A stretch of DNA of 64,000 nt from NCBI GenBank assembly GCA_934541015.1, contig CAKTDC010000009.1, positions 26,868-90,867 on the forward strand. The letters run 5' to 3'. This DNA is from an uncultured Luteimonas sp. Lineage in GTDB: Bacteria > Pseudomonadota > Gammaproteobacteria > Xanthomonadales > Xanthomonadaceae. Position numbers and translations under genes: made by a program. The notes beneath the pieces were generated by a model. That model was not told where the DNA came from, did not search any database, and was given only the letters and a program-made list of their open reading frames with translations. Shown one piece after another: positions 8,872 to 18,200 of this stretch (its first letter is position 1; every line of letters starts with the position of its first letter).

Positions 8872-9816
8872 ATGCCTGACGCCCCCGCCATCCGCGCCCG
8901 CGGCGTGGTCAAGCGCTTCGGTGCCCTGACCGCGGTCGACCATGTCGACCTCACGGTGCCGCGCGCACACGTCTACGGCTTCCTCGGCCCCAACGGCTCG
9001 GGCAAGTCGACCACGATCCGCATGCTCTGCGGCCTGCTGACTCCCAGCGCCGGCGGGATCGAAGTGCTGGGCCTGCGCATTCCCGAGCAGGCCGATGCCC
9101 TGCGCCTGCGCATCGGCTACATGACGCAGAAATTCTCGCTGTTCGAGGACCTCACCGTGCGCGAGAACCTCGAGTTCCTGGCCGCGGTCTACGGCCTGCC
9201 GCGCGCCGGCGCGCGCCGGCGGGTGGACGAACTGCTCGAGCACTACCGCTTCAGCGACCGCCCCCGGCAGCTGGCCGGCACCCTCAGCGGCGGCCAGAAG
9301 CAGCGCCTCGCCCTGGCCGGCGCGGTGATCCACGCGCCGGAGCTGCTGTTCCTGGACGAACCCACCAGCGCGGTCGATCCCGAGTCGCGGCGCGAGTTCT
9401 GGGAAAGGCTCTTCGAGCTGGCCGATGCCGGCACCACGCTGCTGGTGTCGACGCACTACATGGACGAGGCCGAGCGCTGCCACCGCATCGCCATCCTCGA
9501 CCGCGGCGCGCTGGTTGCCGACGGCACCCCGGGCGAACTGGGCGAGGCGCTGCGTGGACGCACCGTGGAGGTGCGCGCGTCCCGCCCGCGCCAGGCGCAG
9601 CGCGCACTGGCGGCGCTGCCGGGCGTGCTCAGCGTCGCCCAGATCGGCAACAGCCTGCGCGTGCTGTCCGCACCAGGCCAGAGCGCCGCGGACACGATCG
9701 CCCATGCGCTGCGCCAGGCCTCGCTCGAGGCCGAGGTGCTGCCGGTCGAGGCCAACCTCGAGGACGTCTTCGTCGCGGCCACCCGCGGCCGCGCAGGCGC
9801 TGGGGCCGCGGCATGA
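8872..9816 (+). CDS. ABC transporter ATPase (efflux)
   Basis: 314 residues from the ATG at 8872, chosen because the ABC domain begins at once (IRARGVVKRFGALTAVDHVD); an upstream in-frame ATG at 8824 gives an unconvincing leader. Walker A GPNGSGKST (39-47), Q-loop MTQKFS, signature LSGGQ (138-142), Walker B LLFLDEP (158-164) and the switch His195 in STHYMDEAE are all intact. The C-terminal extension is that of the YbhF/DrrA-like exporters. It is a single nucleotide-binding domain and so must dimerise. It overlaps the permease gene by 4 bp. Confidence 0.93.
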   Translation: MPDAPAIRARGVVKRFGALTAVDHVDLTVPRAHVYGFLGPNGSGKSTTIRMLCGLLTPSAGGIEVLGLRIPEQADALRLRIGYMTQKFSLFEDLTVRENLEFLAAVYGLPRAGARRRVDELLEHYRFSDRPRQLAGTLSGGQKQRLALAGAVIHAPELLFLDEPTSAVDPESRREFWERLFELADAGTTLLVSTHYMDEAERCHRIAILDRGALVADGTPGELGEALRGRTVEVRASRPRQAQRALAALPGVLSVAQIGNSLRVLSAPGQSAADTIAHALRQASLEAEVLPVEANLEDVFVAATRGRAGAGAAA

Positions 9817-10910
9817 AGTCGCTGCGCCGCCTGTGGTCGGTCGTGCTCAAGGAGCTGCGCCAGGTCGGACGCGACCGCATCAGCCTGGCCATGATCGTGG
9901 TCATTCCCGTGGTCGACCTGCTGCTGTTCGGCTACGCGATCAACTTCAACCCGCGCGACCTCGACGCGGTGGTCGTCGACCAGGCCAGCACCGCCGCCTC
10001 GCGCGCAGCGGTGATGGACATGCGCGCCACCGGCATCATCGCTGTCACCGGCGTCGCCGACAGTCCGCAGCAGGCGATGGAGCAGCTGCGGCGCGGCGAG
10101 GTCAGCGTCGGCATCGTGCTGCCGCCGGACTACGAGCGACGCCTGGCCGATGGCCGTCCGGCGGTGCAGGTGCTGGTCGACGGCACCGACACCGTGGTCC
10201 AGGCCGCGGCGGTACAGTTGGCGCAGCTGCCGCTGGGGCCGGCGGACGGCCGCCGCGTCGCGCGTGCCGCGCAGCAGATCGAGGTGGTGAGCTTCTACAA
10301 CCCCGAGCGCCGCTCGGCGGTGAGCATCGTCCCCGGCCTGATCGGCATCATCCTGACCATGACGATGACCATGTTCACCGCCATGGCCGTGGTGCGCGAG
10401 CGCGAGCGCGGCAACATGGAGCTGCTGATCGCCACGCCGCTCAGCCGCGCCGAGCTGATGATCGGCAAGGTGCTGCCCTATGCGGCCATCGGGCTGCTGC
10501 AGACCTCGCTGATCCTCGCGCTGGGCATCTGGATGTTCGACGTGCCGCTGCGCGGCAGCCTGCTCGACGTCTACCTGGCCGCGCTGCTGCTCATCTTCGC
10601 CAACCTGGCGATGGGCCTGCTGATCTCCACCCGCGCCAGCACGCAGTTCCAGGCGATCCAGATCACGATGTTCGTGTTCCTGCCGTCGATCCTGATCTCC
10701 GGCTTCATGTTCCCCTTCGCCGGCATGCCCGACGTGGTGCAGTGGGGCGCGGAGATCCTGCCGATGACCCACTTCCTGCGCCTGGTGCGCGGGGTGATGC
10801 TGCGCGGCGCGGGCCTGTGGGAGCTGTGGCCGGGCGTGGTCGCGCTGCTGGCGTTCACGCTGGTGACGATGACGCTGGCGATCCTGCGCTTCCGCAAGCG
10901 GCTTGACTGA
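9813..10910 (+). CDS. ABC-2 type permease (YbhR/YbhS-like)
   Basis: 365 residues. One N-terminal membrane helix (about 22-42, ISLAMIVVIPVVDLLLFGYA) is followed by a periplasmic domain of about 130 residues and then five hydrophobic helices in the C-terminal half, beginning near GLIGIILTMTMTMFTAMAVV and including the conserved RERERGNMELLIATP loop. This is the ABC2_membrane_3 arrangement. Only one permease is present, whereas ybhFSR has two, so a homodimer is inferred. It ends 4 bp from the convergent miaB stop. The substrate is unknown. Confidence 0.92.
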   Translation: MKSLRRLWSVVLKELRQVGRDRISLAMIVVIPVVDLLLFGYAINFNPRDLDAVVVDQASTAASRAAVMDMRATGIIAVTGVADSPQQAMEQLRRGEVSVGIVLPPDYERRLADGRPAVQVLVDGTDTVVQAAAVQLAQLPLGPADGRRVARAAQQIEVVSFYNPERRSAVSIVPGLIGIILTMTMTMFTAMAVVRERERGNMELLIATPLSRAELMIGKVLPYAAIGLLQTSLILALGIWMFDVPLRGSLLDVYLAALLLIFANLAMGLLISTRASTQFQAIQITMFVFLPSILISGFMFPFAGMPDVVQWGAEILPMTHFLRLVRGVMLRGAGLWELWPGVVALLAFTLVTMTLAILRFRKRLD

Positions 10911-10914
10911 CCAG

Positions 10915-12474
10915 CTACGCCGCGCCGCTCCGCTCGACGCCCGCCACCCGCCCGCGCAGCGAGTTGCTCATCGCCTCGGTGATCACCACGTCGACGAACT
11001 GGCCGACCAGCCGCGCCGGCGCGGGGAAGTTCACCGAGCGCATGTTCTCGGTCTTGCCGGTCAGCTCGTTCGGGTCCTTGCGCGACGGCCCTTCCACCAG
11101 CACGCGCTGCACGCTGCCCACCATCGCCTGCGAGATCTTCGCGGCATTGGCGTTGATCGTCGCCTGCAGGTGCGACAGCCGCGCGTGTTTCGTCTCGTTC
11201 GAGACGTCGTCAGGCAGGTCGGCCGCGGGCGTGCCCGGGCGGCGCGAGTAGATGAAGGAGAACGACTGGTCGAAGCCCACGTCCTCGATCAGCTTCATGG
11301 TCTTCTCGAAGTCGGCATCGGTCTCGCCCGGGAAGCCGACGATGAAGTCCGACGAGATCGAGATGTCCGGCCGCACCTCGCGCAGCCTGCGGATCTTCTG
11401 CTTGAACTCGATCGCGGTGTAGCCGCGCTTCATCGCCGCGAGGATGCGGTCGCTGCCCGACTGCACCGGCAGGTGCAGGTAGTTGGCCAGCTGCGGCACG
11501 TCGCGGTAGGCCTCGACCAGCGAGTCGGAGAACTCCAGCGGGTGCGAGGTGGTGAAGCGGATGCGGTCGATGCCGTCGATCTCGGCGATGGTGCGGATCA
11601 GCAGGCCCAGGTCGGCAGGTTCCTCGCTTCCTTCCATCGCGCCGCGGTAGGCGTTGACGTTCTGGCCCAGCAGGTTGACCTCGCGCACGCCCTGGCCGGC
11701 CAGCTGCACGATCTCCACCAGCACGTCCTCGAACGGGCGGCTGATCTCGGTGCCGCGGGTGTAGGGCACGACGCAGAACGAGCAGTACTTCGAGCAGCCC
11801 TCCATGATCGAGACGAAGGCGCTGGGCCCCTCGGCGCGCGGCTCGGGCAGGCGGTCGAACTTCTCGATCTCGGGGAAGCTGATGTCGACCTGTGGCCTGT
11901 CCTGCTCGCGACGGGCGCGGATCAGCTCCGGCAGGCGGTGCAGGGTCTGCGGGCCGAACACCAGGTCGACGTAGGGCGCGCGCTTCACGATCGCCTCGCC
12001 CTCCTGCGAGGCCACGCAGCCGCCGACGCCGATGATCACCTCGCGGCCGCCGGCCTTGAGGCGGCTTTCCTTGAGCACACGCCAGCGGCCGAGCTGGCTG
12101 AACACCTTCTCCTGCGCCTTCTCGCGGATCGAGCAGGTGTTGACCAGGACCACGTCGGCTTCCTCGACGTTCGCGGTCAGCTCCAGGCCGTCGCTGGCGG
12201 CAAGCACGTCGGCCATGCGCGCCGAGTCGTACTCGTTCATCTGGCAGCCGTGGGTCTGGATGAAGAGCTTGCCCCGCGCCGGCCGGGCGGCGCCCGGGGG
12301 CAGGGCGGCATCGGCGGGGCCGGCCGCGAGCGCAGGGGCGGCGGATGTTTCCGCGAGGACGGGCAGGCTGCCCTCACCCCGCCGTCCGCTCTGCGGACGG
12401 CCCACCCCTCTCCCGCCGTGAGTGGGAGGGGCATCGGTCGGCGACCTGCGGTCGCTGGATTCCTGTCTGATCAT
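10915..12474 (-). CDS. miaB: tRNA-2-methylthio-N6-dimethylallyladenosine synthase MiaB
   Basis: 519 residues. It carries the UPF0004 N-terminal domain with three Fe-S cysteines ([25 protein letters not shown]), the radical SAM motif CSKYCSFC, and a C-terminal TRAM domain ([16 protein letters not shown]). It methylthiolates i6A37 of tRNAs. The protein is longer than the usual 440-480 residues because about 65 residues precede [11 protein letters not shown]. Part of that leader is encoded by a palindromic G/C-rich repeat (about 12395-12430), and an internal GTG (V of GRGVGRPQ) could be the true start. It is separated from phoH by the efflux cassette. Confidence 0.95.
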   Translation of the reverse strand: MIRQESSDRRSPTDAPPTHGGRGVGRPQSGRRGEGSLPVLAETSAAPALAAGPADAALPPGAARPARGKLFIQTHGCQMNEYDSARMADVLAASDGLELTANVEEADVVLVNTCSIREKAQEKVFSQLGRWRVLKESRLKAGGREVIIGVGGCVASQEGEAIVKRAPYVDLVFGPQTLHRLPELIRARREQDRPQVDISFPEIEKFDRLPEPRAEGPSAFVSIMEGCSKYCSFCVVPYTRGTEISRPFEDVLVEIVQLAGQGVREVNLLGQNVNAYRGAMEGSEEPADLGLLIRTIAEIDGIDRIRFTTSHPLEFSDSLVEAYRDVPQLANYLHLPVQSGSDRILAAMKRGYTAIEFKQKIRRLREVRPDISISSDFIVGFPGETDADFEKTMKLIEDVGFDQSFSFIYSRRPGTPAADLPDDVSNETKHARLSHLQATINANAAKISQAMVGSVQRVLVEGPSRKDPNELTGKTENMRSVNFPAPARLVGQFVDVVITEAMSNSLRGRVAGVERSGAA

Positions 12475-12628
12475 GGCGTTTCCGGGGCGCGGCGGTGAGT
12501 CCGGGCCGGATGGCGGTGCGGGGCGGGGAGCTTAGCAGAAGCCCCACAGGCGCCTTCGGGCCCCCACCCCCGAACCCAGCCGGATCAGGCACTTGGCAGC
12601 GCACCTGGAAAGGAGGACACTCGCGCCC

Positions 12629-13594
12629 ATGAATGGGGGCCCAAGCGTCTTCGTTGCGGCGTGCCTGCTGCTTGCCTGGCCGGTCGGGCAGGCGCATGCC
12701 GGCACGATCTACCGCTGCGACACCGCCGACGGCACGCGCAGCTACGTCAGCAAACGCATCCCCGGCGCCAGCTGCACGGTGGCCAGCCGCTACAGCCGCT
12801 CCGCCGCGGCGTCGCGCCCGAAGCCGGCTCCCGCAGCTCCCGCAGCGCCGGTCGCAGCAGGCGGCGCGAACCCCGCCAACGTCGTGGCCGGATCCCCGGC
12901 ATCCATCGACAGCAACGCGCCGGCGACCTTCATGGGCGCGAGTATGCGGGTCTCGCCGACCCCGCCCCCGCCGGCCACCCCGCCGCCGGCGGTTCCGCGC
13001 CCGGCCGGCACCGGCAAGCTGCAGCAGGGGCAGGTGTATTCCTACATCAAGGACGGCGTGCGCCACTACTCCAGCGTCCGCCCGCCGGGCGGGAGCGTGG
13101 AATCGCTGCGCACCATCCGCTACAGCTTCATCGAGACCTGCTACGCCTGCGCGATCCAGCCGGGGGTGAATTTCGGCTCGGTGCGGCTCAACACCGCGGC
13201 CTACTCGGCCGAGATCTCGGCCGCCGCCCGCCGCTTCGGCGTCGAGGAGGCGATCGTCCGCGCGGTCATGCACGCCGAGTCGGCCTTCAATCCCAATGCG
13301 CTGTCCCACGCCGGCGCGCAGGGCCTGATGCAGCTGATGCCGGCCACGGCCAGGCGCTTCGGCGTGACCAATGCCTTCGATCCGGCGCAGAACATCCAGG
13401 GCGGGGTGGAATACCTGGCCTGGCTGCTCAAGCGCTTCAACGGCGACCTGACCCTGGCGGCAGCCGGCTACAACGCCGGCGAGGGCGCGGTGGACCGCCA
13501 CAAGGGCGTTCCGCCCTACGCCGAAACCCGGCGCTACGTGCAGCGCGTGGCCATGCTGGCCGAGCGCTACCGCGGCAATCTGGCGGCCAATTGA
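12629..13594 (+). CDS. Lytic transglycosylase (SLT domain) with DUF4124 segments
   Basis: 321 residues. A signal peptide (FVAACLLLAWPVGQAHA) leads to a DUF4124-like segment (GTIYRCDTADGTRSYVS, 25-41), a Pro/Ala-rich linker and a second such segment (GQVYSYIKDGVRHYSS, 134-149). The SLT domain (195-310) follows, with catalytic Glu217 in HAESAFNP, then AGAQGLMQLMPATA and AAAGYNAGEGAVDR. It cleaves peptidoglycan glycan strands to 1,6-anhydro ends in the periplasm. AAAGGAGG lies 12 bases before the ATG at 12629. Similar proteins precede the pet operon in related genomes as far as I recall; that link is not shown by the sequence. Confidence 0.9.
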   Translation: MNGGPSVFVAACLLLAWPVGQAHAGTIYRCDTADGTRSYVSKRIPGASCTVASRYSRSAAASRPKPAPAAPAAPVAAGGANPANVVAGSPASIDSNAPATFMGASMRVSPTPPPPATPPPAVPRPAGTGKLQQGQVYSYIKDGVRHYSSVRPPGGSVESLRTIRYSFIETCYACAIQPGVNFGSVRLNTAAYSAEISAAARRFGVEEAIVRAVMHAESAFNPNALSHAGAQGLMQLMPATARRFGVTNAFDPAQNIQGGVEYLAWLLKRFNGDLTLAAAGYNAGEGAVDRHKGVPPYAETRRYVQRVAMLAERYRGNLAAN

Positions 13595-13768
13595 CCGCTG
13601 CGGCCGCGGCGCGGCGCCGCTGAACGCCTGCCTCGGCCGGTTCACCATTGTCGGCGCGTTCAGCGTTCCGTTACACTTCCGCAGTCATTTTGCGCCCGCT
13701 TCTCCCGTCGGGAGGGGGCGGCCCGCGGCAGCCACGTGTTCAGCTACCGAAAGTTTGCGGAGTTCCGG

Positions 13769-14416
13769 ATGTCCAACGAAGCGGTGATCTCCCCTGCCGA
13801 TGAGGCGGGTCCAGACAACTCCGGGCGACGCCGGTTCCTGACCGGGACCACGGTGGTGGTCGGTGCGGTCGGGGCCGGATTCGCGGCGGTGCCGTTCATC
13901 AAGTCCTGGTTCCCCAGCGCCCGCGCCCAGCTGGCCGGCGCGCCGGTGACGGCGGACATCACCGCCCTGCAGGAGGGCGAGCGCCTGGTGGTCGAATGGC
14001 GCGGGCAGCCGATCTGGATCGTCAAGCGCTCCAGGGCCATCCTCGAGGCCCTGCCCACCCTGGACGACCAGCTGCGCGATCCGCAGTCGGAGAACCCCGA
14101 CCAGCAGCCGGCCTACATCCAGGAGGCCAACCCGCAGCTGCGCTCGCTCAAGCCCGAGATCTCGGTGCTCGTGGGCCTGTGCACGCACCTGGGCTGCGCC
14201 CCGGAGATGGTCGCCCAGATCGGCCCGGCGCCGTTCGACCCGGAGTGGAAGGGCGGCTACTTCTGCCCCTGCCACAAGTCGAAGTTCGACATGGCCGGCC
14301 GCGTCTTCCAGGGCGTCCCCGCCCCCACCAACCTGGTGGTTCCCCCGCATTACTTCGCTGACGACAACACCATCGTGATCGGTGTCGACCCGTCCGCCGC
14401 CAGCACGGGAGCCTGA
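13769..14416 (+). CDS. petA: Ubiquinol-cytochrome c reductase Rieske iron-sulfur subunit
   Basis: 215 residues. A twin-arginine-like RRRFL followed by a hydrophobic anchor (24-46) leads to the Rieske domain. Ligands are Cys138 and His140 (CTHLGC) and Cys166 and His169 (CPCH), with Cys143 and Cys168 placed for the disulfide. It carries the mobile [2Fe-2S] head of complex III on the periplasmic side of the inner membrane. The ATG at 13769 is chosen because GGAG lies 7 bases upstream. It is first in a petABC operon, 4 bp from petB. Confidence 0.97.
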   Translation: MSNEAVISPADEAGPDNSGRRRFLTGTTVVVGAVGAGFAAVPFIKSWFPSARAQLAGAPVTADITALQEGERLVVEWRGQPIWIVKRSRAILEALPTLDDQLRDPQSENPDQQPAYIQEANPQLRSLKPEISVLVGLCTHLGCAPEMVAQIGPAPFDPEWKGGYFCPCHKSKFDMAGRVFQGVPAPTNLVVPPHYFADDNTIVIGVDPSAASTGA

Positions 14417-14420
14417 TGCG

Positions 14421-15680
14421 ATGTCGAACGTGATCGTGCGTACCGCCAACAACGTGATGGACTGGGTCAACGAGCGGGCACCGGCGCTGATGCCGATGTA
14501 CCGCAAGCACATGTCCGAGTACTACGCGCCGAAGAACTTCAACATCTGGTACATCTTCGGCGTGCTGTCGATCGTGGTGCTGGTCAACCAGATCGTCACC
14601 GGCATCTTCCTGACGATGCACTACAAGCCGTCGGCGGCCGAGGCCTTCTCCTCGGTCGAGTACATCATGCGCGACGTGCCGTGGGGCTGGCTGATCCGCT
14701 ACATGCACTCGACGGGTGCGTCGCTGTTCTTCATCGTCGTCTACATCCACATGTTCCGCGGGCTGATGTACGGCTCCTACCAGAAGCCGCGCGAGCTGGT
14801 GTGGATCCTGGGCATGCTGATCTACCTGGTGCTGATGGCCGAGGCCTTCCTGGGCTACGTGCTGCCGTGGGGCCAGATGTCGTTCTGGGGCGCGAAGGTG
14901 ATCATCTCGCTGTTCGGCGCGATCCCGGTGATCGGCAACGGCCTGACCGAGTGGATCATGGGCGACTACCTGCCCAGCGACGCCACCCTCAACCGCTTCT
15001 TCGCCCTGCACGTGATCGCCCTGCCGCTGGTGCTGCTGCTGCTGGTGGTGCTGCACCTGGGCGCGCTGCACGAGGTCGGCTCGAACAACCCCGACGGCGT
15101 CGAGATCAAGAAGGGCCCGAAGGGCAACCGCTGGTCGCCGACCGCGCCCTCCGACGGCATCCCCTTCCATCCGTACTACACGGTGAAGGACACCTTCTAC
15201 GTGTTCTTCATGCTGATCCTGGCCGCGTTCGTGATCTTCTTCGCGCCCGAGTTCGGCGGCTGGTTCCTGGAGCACGACAACTTCGTCGAAGCCAACCCCA
15301 TGGTGACGCCGGAGCACATCAAGCCGGTGTGGTACTACACCCCGTACTACGCGATGCTGCGCGTGGTGCCGCACAAGCTCTCGGGCGTGCTGGTGATGTT
15401 CGGCGCGATCGCGATCCTGTTCCTGGTGCCGTGGCTGGACCGCGCGAAGGTGAAGTCCTACCGCTACCGCGGCTGGCTGTCGAAGCTGGTGCTGGGCCTG
15501 TTCGCGATCAGTTTCGTCTGGCTGGGCAAGATCGGCGCCGGCCCGGGTACCGATCCGACCGAGACCATCATCGGCCGCTTCCTGACCGTCTACTACTTCC
15601 TGTTCTTCCTGTTGATGCCGATCTGGACCCGGATCGACTCGACCAAGCCTGTGCCGGACCGGGTGACCACGCATGACTAA
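14421..15680 (+). CDS. petB: Cytochrome b subunit of the bc1 complex
   Basis: 419 residues, full length for an unsplit bacterial cytochrome b. The haem-ligand histidines lie in helices with RYMHSTGASLFFIVVYIH and FFALHVIALPL...HLGALH; the Qo-site PEWY-like motif appears as KPVWYYTPYYAMLR. Eight membrane segments are visible. It moves electrons from ubiquinol across the inner membrane. GGAG lies 11 bases before the ATG at 14421. It overlaps petC by 8 bp, so translation is probably coupled. Confidence 0.97.
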   Translation: MSNVIVRTANNVMDWVNERAPALMPMYRKHMSEYYAPKNFNIWYIFGVLSIVVLVNQIVTGIFLTMHYKPSAAEAFSSVEYIMRDVPWGWLIRYMHSTGASLFFIVVYIHMFRGLMYGSYQKPRELVWILGMLIYLVLMAEAFLGYVLPWGQMSFWGAKVIISLFGAIPVIGNGLTEWIMGDYLPSDATLNRFFALHVIALPLVLLLLVVLHLGALHEVGSNNPDGVEIKKGPKGNRWSPTAPSDGIPFHPYYTVKDTFYVFFMLILAAFVIFFAPEFGGWFLEHDNFVEANPMVTPEHIKPVWYYTPYYAMLRVVPHKLSGVLVMFGAIAILFLVPWLDRAKVKSYRYRGWLSKLVLGLFAISFVWLGKIGAGPGTDPTETIIGRFLTVYYFLFFLLMPIWTRIDSTKPVPDRVTTHD

Positions 15681-16428
15681 GCACTTCGCCTCCCGCATCG
15701 CTGCGATCGCCAGCGGGTTGCTGCTGTCCTTCTCCGCGCTTGCCGCCGGCGGCGGTTCGGCCCTGCAGCAGGCGGGCACCGATCTGAGCGACAAGGCCTC
15801 GCTCCAGCGCGGCGCCCAGCTGTTCATGAACTACTGCTCGAGCTGCCACTCGCTCAAGTACCTGCGCTATTCGCGGATGGCCGAGGATCTGGGGCTGACC
15901 GAGGAAGAGGTGATGGCCAACCTCGTCTTCACCGACGCCAAGTTCGGCGAGCACGTCACCACGACCATGCCGGCCGGGGAGTCGGCGAAATGGTTCGGAC
16001 AGACGCCGCCGGACCTGTCGCTGACCTCGCGCAGCAAGCTGGGCGGGCCGGACTGGGTCTATACCTACCTCAAGTCGTTCTATCTCGACGAGACCCGTCC
16101 GCTGGGCTGGAACAACACCCTGTTCCCCAACGCCTCGATGCCCAACGTGCTGTGGGAGCTCCAGGGCCAGCAGCGCGCGGTGCTGGGCGAACTGGACCCG
16201 ATCACCGGCGAGCCGACCATCGAGTCGCTGGAGGTCGCGGTGCCGGGAAGCCAGTCCGCGGCCGAGTTCGACCAGACCGTACGCGACCTGTCCGCGTTCC
16301 TGCAGTACGCCGCCGAACCCATCGCGCACAAGCGTGCCGGCCTTGGCGTCTGGGTGATCCTGTTCCTGAGCCTGCTGACCTTCCTGGCCTGGCTGCTCAA
16401 GAACGAGTACTGGCGCGACGTGCACTGA
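15673..16428 (+). CDS. petC: Cytochrome c1
   Basis: 251 residues. A signal peptide (ASRIAAIASGLLLSFSALAA) is followed by the haem c motif CSSCH (Cys55, Cys58, His59), the axial Met probably in NASMPNVLW, and a C-terminal membrane anchor (GVWVILFLSLLTFLAWLL) with a short positive tail. It completes complex III and passes electrons to a soluble or membrane cytochrome c. The start overlaps the end of petB. Confidence 0.97.
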   Translation: MTKHFASRIAAIASGLLLSFSALAAGGGSALQQAGTDLSDKASLQRGAQLFMNYCSSCHSLKYLRYSRMAEDLGLTEEEVMANLVFTDAKFGEHVTTTMPAGESAKWFGQTPPDLSLTSRSKLGGPDWVYTYLKSFYLDETRPLGWNNTLFPNASMPNVLWELQGQQRAVLGELDPITGEPTIESLEVAVPGSQSAAEFDQTVRDLSAFLQYAAEPIAHKRAGLGVWVILFLSLLTFLAWLLKNEYWRDVH

Positions 16429-16532
16429 CGGCCCGGGCCATGGCCAGGCCGCCCGGAGCGGCGGTCTGGACGATGGCTGGCCCGCAAGCCTGTCGTCCCG
16501 GACCCGGGCGGATGCCCGGCGGACCGTGGCAG

Positions 16533-16553
16533 TCGACCACATGGGGTGGTCGA
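16533..16553. other. Hairpin between petC and sspA
   Basis: TCGACCAC, five-base loop, GTGGTCGA: an 8 bp stem in the 174 bp gap after petC. There is no T-run, so it is not a classical terminator; it could be a Rho-linked end or an RNA stability element. Confidence 0.4.
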
Positions 16554-16602
16554 TGCCGAGGCGGCTGGCGGATTCCGGCCGCGAGGGAGGGGGAGGGCCG
16601 CG

Positions 16603-17241
16603 ATGGCTGCACCGAGTCTGCGTATGCGAAATGCAATGACCCTGTTCTCGTCGGTCGACGACGTGGTGTGCCACCGCATCCGGCTGGTGCTTGCGGCCAA
16701 GGGCGTGACCTACGATCTGGTTGCGGTGGACCCGCAGAATCCGCCGGAGGACCTGGTCGATCTCAACCCCTACCACTCGGTGCCGACCCTGGTCGAGCGC
16801 GACCTGGTGCTGTACTCGGCGGGCGTGGTCGCCGAATACCTCGACGAACGCTATCCGCACCCGCCGCTGATGCCGGTCGACCCCCTCTCCCGCGCGCGCA
16901 TTCGCCTGGCGATGCGCCTGATCGACCACGACTGGGTGCAGCACGTGCAGGCGATCCAGACCGGCACCAGGGCCGCGGCCGAGGCCGGCCGCAAGCGTCT
17001 GAAGGAACTGCTCACCGCGGCCGTTCCGCTGTTCAAGGCCTCCAAGTTCTATCTCAACAACGAGATGAGCCTGGCCGACTGTGCGATGGCGCCGATCATC
17101 TGGCGCCTGGAGGCGCTTGCCGTTCCGCTGCCCAGGGACGGCAAGGTGATCGAGGACTACGGCAACCGCATCTTCCGCAACCCCGGATTCACCCGCAGCC
17201 TGACGCCGCAGGAACGCAACCTCCGCAGCCTGTCCGACTGA
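16603..17241 (+). CDS. sspA: Stringent starvation protein A (GST fold)
   Basis: 212 residues. It has the N-terminal thioredoxin-like GST domain (MTLFSSVDDVVCHRIRLVLA, NPYHSVPTLVERDLVLYSAG) and the all-helical C-terminal domain. SspA binds RNA polymerase and adjusts transcription in starvation; it lacks GST activity in E. coli. The start at 16603 has GGGAGGG about 7 bases upstream; an ATG at 16624 is the alternative. It sits between petC and sspB, an order common in proteobacteria. Confidence 0.92.
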   Translation: MAAPSLRMRNAMTLFSSVDDVVCHRIRLVLAAKGVTYDLVAVDPQNPPEDLVDLNPYHSVPTLVERDLVLYSAGVVAEYLDERYPHPPLMPVDPLSRARIRLAMRLIDHDWVQHVQAIQTGTRAAAEAGRKRLKELLTAAVPLFKASKFYLNNEMSLADCAMAPIIWRLEALAVPLPRDGKVIEDYGNRIFRNPGFTRSLTPQERNLRSLSD

Positions 17242-17434
17242 GCCGCGGTAGCGGCGCCGTCGGCGAAGGAGACACTGCAGCGGCGGCAGCGGCGCGACAC
17301 GCGAGCTTGCGCAACCCGGAATCCGCGTACGTCGACGCCCAGTGCGGTCGCGCCGGGGACTGGCGACGGGACGCGGAGGCGCTCGTGCAGCCACGACGCG
17401 ACGGCGGCCTCAGGTTTGGCATACTTGTCGACAG

Positions 17435-17890
17435 ATGTCCGAACCGCAGCCCAGCATGACCAGTCACCGCCCGTACCTGCTGCGGGCGCTGTACGAATGG
17501 ATCGCCGACAACGGCATGACCCCGCACATCCTGGTCGACGCCGGTCAGCCGGGCGTGCGCGTGCCCCCGCATACCGTCAAGGACGGCCGCGTGGTGCTCA
17601 ACATCGCCGACCGCGCGGTCGCGCGGCTGGAAATGGACAACGACAGCGTCCGTTTCAGCGCGCGCTTCGGCGGCGTCAGCCACCCGGTCCACGTTCCGAT
17701 CGCGTCGGTGCTCGCGATCTACGCCCGCGAAACCGGGCAGGGCATGGCGCTTCCGGAGGATGTCGCCGGGCCTGGCCCCGGCCCCGGCCCCGACGACGAA
17801 CCGCCCGCTCCGCCCCCGCCCGATTCCCCGGACGGCGACGGCGGCGCCCCGGCCCCCAGGCGCGGCGCGCACCTGCGCATCGTGAAGTGA
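17435..17890 (+). CDS. sspB: ClpXP adaptor SspB
   Basis: 151 residues. The N-terminal SspB fold (PYLLRALYEWIADNGMTPHI, GRVVLNIADRAVARL, FGGVSHPVHVP) binds ssrA-tagged substrates. The C-terminus RGAHLRIVK is the ClpX-binding XB peptide. Between them is a flexible linker with a GP repeat (GPGPGPGP) followed by proline- and acid-rich sequence. The start at 17435 is used; an ATG at 17456 is possible. It lies 193 bp after sspA. Confidence 0.93.
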   Translation: MSEPQPSMTSHRPYLLRALYEWIADNGMTPHILVDAGQPGVRVPPHTVKDGRVVLNIADRAVARLEMDNDSVRFSARFGGVSHPVHVPIASVLAIYARETGQGMALPEDVAGPGPGPGPDDEPPAPPPPDSPDGDGGAPAPRRGAHLRIVK

Positions 17891-18200
17891 AAATGGTGTC
17901 AGGGACAGTTTCCTGCGCGCCAGGGGAGCGCTGAACAACCCGCCCCTTGATCGTCATTCCCGCGAAAGCGCGAACCCGCGGACCTTGATTCCGGGTTGAC
18001 CTCCATGGTCCCCGCTTGCGCGGGGAAGACGCCAATTGTCCAGCGCTTCCGTGTTCGGAGCAGGCGCTGGTGCGACGGACGGGAAAGTTCCGCTTGCCCG
18101 TGCAGCGGCACAGCGCCTTCGCGGGGGCTCCGGCGCAGCCCGCAGACGGGGCGGCGCCTGTCTGCGCTGCTGCAATTGCGGCCCGGAACGCGGCGCGCGT
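17891..18200. repeat. Intergenic region with a REPIN-like pair (copy B)
   Basis: No gene is seen. GTCATTCCCGCGAAAGCGCG at 17953 and CCCGCTTGCGCGGGGAAGAC ending at 18030 form a diverged REPIN-like pair between convergent sspB and DUF3301. The rest (18031-18200) is GC-rich with no recognised feature. Confidence 0.6.
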
